Below, piece after piece: positions 12,735-14,464 of a stretch of DNA of 14,464 bases. Numbering within the stretch: position 1 is the stretch's first letter; each line of letters starts with the position of its first letter. The stretch lies in assembly GCA_945864765.1 (NCBI GenBank), contig CAMBDR010000038.1, positions 1 through 14,464 on the forward strand, written 5' to 3'. A program made the position numbers and the translations under genes. This stretch comes from Janthinobacterium lividum (GTDB lineage Bacteria > Pseudomonadota > Gammaproteobacteria > Burkholderiales > Burkholderiaceae_D). The notes below the pieces were generated by a model that searched no databases, was not told the DNA's origin, and worked only from the letters and a program-made list of their open reading frames with translations.

Positions 12735-14096
12735 ATGACAACACGCATTGTTTCTTTATTGGGTTTGGGTTTTGGCGACTGCGGCAAAGGGTTATTTACC
12801 GATTTCCTCTGTCGCCACTGGCAAGCGCATACGGTGGTGCGCTTTAATGGCGGTGCGCAAGCGGGGCATAATGTGGTGTTGCCGGATGGGCGGCATCATA
12901 CCTTTTCTCAATTTTGCGCGGGTAGTTTTGTGCCGGGTGTGGTGACGCTGCTGGCCTCGCCGGTGATTGTTCACCCGACTGCGCTACTGGTGGAAAACAG
13001 TTATTTGCAGCGCGTGGGTGTGGCGGATGCATTATCGCGCATCATCATCGATGCGCGCTGTCGGGTCACCACGCCATTTCATCAGGCGGCGGGTCGCATG
13101 CGCGAGCTGGCGCGCGGCGGTGCGGGGCATGGCAGTTGCGGCGTGGGGGTGGGTGAAACGGTGGCGCATGGCTTGGATTGTCCTGATCAGATTTTGCATT
13201 ATGGCGATTTGTTTGATGCGCGTTTTTGCCTGCAACAACTGGAATTGATCCGCAGCACACTGGCCGCGCAATTTGAACAGTTTGGTGATCACTGCCCGGC
13301 ACCGGAAAATCAGGCGGCGTACAGCCGAGAATGGCAGATGTTGCAAGATGCGGGCATCGGCCAGCGCTGGTTGCAAAGCCTGGGCGCGTTGCTGGCGCAA
13401 GTGCCTGCGGCCACGCACGAGCAGGTAAGCGCGCGCTTACAGCAGGCGGGAACGGTCTTGTTTGAGGGGGCGCAAGGGGTGTTGCTGGATGAATGGTATG
13501 GCTTTCATCCGCATACCACGTGGAGTAGCATCAACTGTGCGGCGGTGGCTGCGGTGTGCCTTGATGCCGGGCACACGGGGCCAATTCAACATTTGGGGAT
13601 TTTGCGCAGCTACCCGACCCGGCATGGCAGCGGCCCCATGCCAACGCATGATAGCGGTTTGGATCATTTGACTGAGCCACATAACCATGGTGATGGCTGG
13701 CAAGGCGTGTTTCGGCGCGGCCACCCGGATGCGGTGTTGCTGCGCTATGCGTTACGCGCGGCGGCGGATGCAGGTGTGGGCGCAAATACGGCTGACGGCA
13801 TGAATTCCGGGCTGGATGGTTTGCTGCTCAGCCATTTAGATGTATTTGACAAAGTGGCAGGCTTGCGCTGGTGCCATGGCTACCTGGGGCTGGATGGCAA
13901 TTTACCCGTCAAGCACGGGCAGGATTTGGCGCATCAGGCGCGCTTGACGGCATTGCTGAACCGGGCAGTGCCGCTGTATGATGGTGATTTATTAACTACA
14001 GCAGCCGCCTTGATTCAAAGGCTGGAGGATTTGAGCAACTTGCCCGTGTTATTTGGTTCGTATGGGCCAACGCATGCTGATGTGCGGATGCGCTAG
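12735..14096 (+). CDS. Divergent adenylosuccinate synthetase (PurA) paralogue
   Basis: This 453-residue member of the adenylosuccinate synthetase family is longer than the usual ~430. True PurA joins IMP and aspartate using GTP. The P-loop-like motif is GFGDCGKG (12-19): the catalytic Asp is kept (D15), Glu is replaced by C16, and the final Lys of GDEGKGK is L20. AGH keeps the catalytic His (H45). FEGAQGVLLD (243-252) and YPTRHGSGPMPT (293-304) are well preserved. The GTP-specificity TKLD becomes SHLD (366-369), Lys to His. The aspartate loop TTGRxRRxGW is replaced by WQGVFRRGHPD (322-332), and GTTGRGIGP by GSCGVGVGE. I infer an active ligase-like enzyme with altered substrates, not housekeeping PurA. 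It follows the VWA gene by 31 bp with no clear Shine-Dalgarno sequence, so it is probably in the same transcript. No terminator follows before the converging gene. Confidence 0.85.
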   Translation: MTTRIVSLLGLGFGDCGKGLFTDFLCRHWQAHTVVRFNGGAQAGHNVVLPDGRHHTFSQFCAGSFVPGVVTLLASPVIVHPTALLVENSYLQRVGVADALSRIIIDARCRVTTPFHQAAGRMRELARGGAGHGSCGVGVGETVAHGLDCPDQILHYGDLFDARFCLQQLELIRSTLAAQFEQFGDHCPAPENQAAYSREWQMLQDAGIGQRWLQSLGALLAQVPAATHEQVSARLQQAGTVLFEGAQGVLLDEWYGFHPHTTWSSINCAAVAAVCLDAGHTGPIQHLGILRSYPTRHGSGPMPTHDSGLDHLTEPHNHGDGWQGVFRRGHPDAVLLRYALRAAADAGVGANTADGMNSGLDGLLLSHLDVFDKVAGLRWCHGYLGLDGNLPVKHGQDLAHQARLTALLNRAVPLYDGDLLTTAAALIQRLEDLSNLPVLFGSYGPTHADVRMR

Positions 14097-14108
14097 CCCG
14101 GTTGCACG

Positions 14109-14464
14109 CTACTCAACAAACAAATCTTCCAGCGTGCTGACGTGCAATAATTGCACACACCATTGCGCCAACTGCGCAGAGGTGGCGCTGTCAATTTTGG
14201 CCAAAGCCCAATCGGGTATTGCGCCAAATCGGTTGACCAGCATGGCTCGGAGCACCTGAAGCATTCCTTTTTGCTCCCCTTTCTGCTCCCCTTTTTTCCA
14301 ACTTTCAAGTACCATATTATCAATATTTTCTTCCAACATAGAACACACTCCTTCCAAATCATGAATGCCATCCAGCTTTACCGTACCGTTTGGTAACCTT
14401 CTACTTAACACGCGCATTGCCAGTTTGGCTATTGCACCGCGCAATGTCTCATGCTTGTGTCGAT
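14109..14464 (-). CDS. DUF4351-containing protein, C-terminal part (5' end outside window)
   Basis: The frame is open from the window edge (14464) to the TAG at 14109-14111, about 117 codons with no stop. The visible part has a charged linker with a repeated GEQK unit (KKGEQKGEQKG). A helical tail follows (LRAMLVNRFGAIPDWALAKI, then AQLAQWCVQLLHVSTLEDLF) that fits DUF4351. That domain commonly ends Rpn-like, PD-(D/E)XK nuclease or putative-transposase proteins. The N-terminal nuclease domain, if present, lies beyond the window. A TTG at 14444 could be read as a start, but the frame continues upstream as RHKHET, so I treat this as a truncated view. It converges on the PurA-like gene with a 12-bp gap. 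Such proteins are often accessory genes. Confidence 0.75.
   Translation of the reverse strand, partial: RHKHETLRGAIAKLAMRVLSRRLPNGTVKLDGIHDLEGVCSMLEENIDNMVLESWKKGEQKGEQKGMLQVLRAMLVNRFGAIPDWALAKIDSATSAQLAQWCVQLLHVSTLEDLFVE

Noticed and set aside
12721..12738. Five-codon mini-frame (MSEKS) whose TGA overlaps the ATG of the PurA-like gene
   Set aside because: It could couple translation, but no Shine-Dalgarno sequence precedes it and such short frames are common by chance.
12735..14096. Phage-type PurZ (2-aminoadenine pathway)
   Set aside because: PurZ proteins lack the catalytic Asp of the N-terminal loop, which is present here as D15. No phage or other Z-genome genes adjoin it.

Overview
The window looks like a chromosomal piece of a betaproteobacterium, most likely Burkholderiales and perhaps Oxalobacteraceae. 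This rests on the gene order glyS - gmhB - plsC - YgjP-like metallopeptidase, the divided glycyl-tRNA synthetase, and the HQSAWE form of the PlsC acyltransferase motif. By eye the base composition is moderately GC-rich, with frequent TTG leucine codons. The genus is a guess.

Layout. (1) Positions 1-3333, + strand: a tightly packed housekeeping run with the 3' half of glyS (cut by the window edge), gmhB (lipopolysaccharide heptose), plsC (phospholipid acylation, TTG start) and a YgjP/DUF45 zinc metallopeptidase whose ATG overlaps the plsC stop. (2) Positions 3355-5949, - strand: a large soluble TPR-type sensor histidine kinase that converges on the run and has no response regulator beside it. 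(3) Positions 5950-6404: a 455-bp intergenic region with a 12-bp palindrome and five 11-bp tandem repeats just upstream of (4) a TonB-dependent outer-membrane receptor at 6405-8675, which ends in a strong intrinsic terminator. (5) Positions 8770-9558, - strand: a stand-alone class II glutamine amidotransferase of the YafJ type.

(6) Positions 9717-14096, + strand, form the most interesting part. It holds two two-gene transcription units headed by nearly the same promoter (two 44-bp copies, 40/44 identical, each with a 17-bp spaced -35/-10 pair and a palindrome over the spacer and -10). The first unit encodes an NrtR-like Nudix/winged-helix regulator with a degenerate Nudix box, and a zinc-ribbon protein with a kinase fold that lacks the HRD aspartate and the DFG motif. 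The second encodes a von Willebrand factor A protein with an intact-looking MIDAS start, and a divergent adenylosuccinate-synthetase (PurA) paralogue that keeps the catalytic Asp and His but has changed nucleotide- and aspartate-binding motifs. I infer that the regulator controls both promoters in response to a nucleotide-type ligand and that the four products work together. I do not recognise a characterised system with this make-up.

(7) Positions 14109-14464, - strand: the C-terminal part of a DUF4351 (Rpn/PD-(D/E)XK-type) protein that runs off the window.

All calls were made by reading sequence and motifs. No database search was possible.
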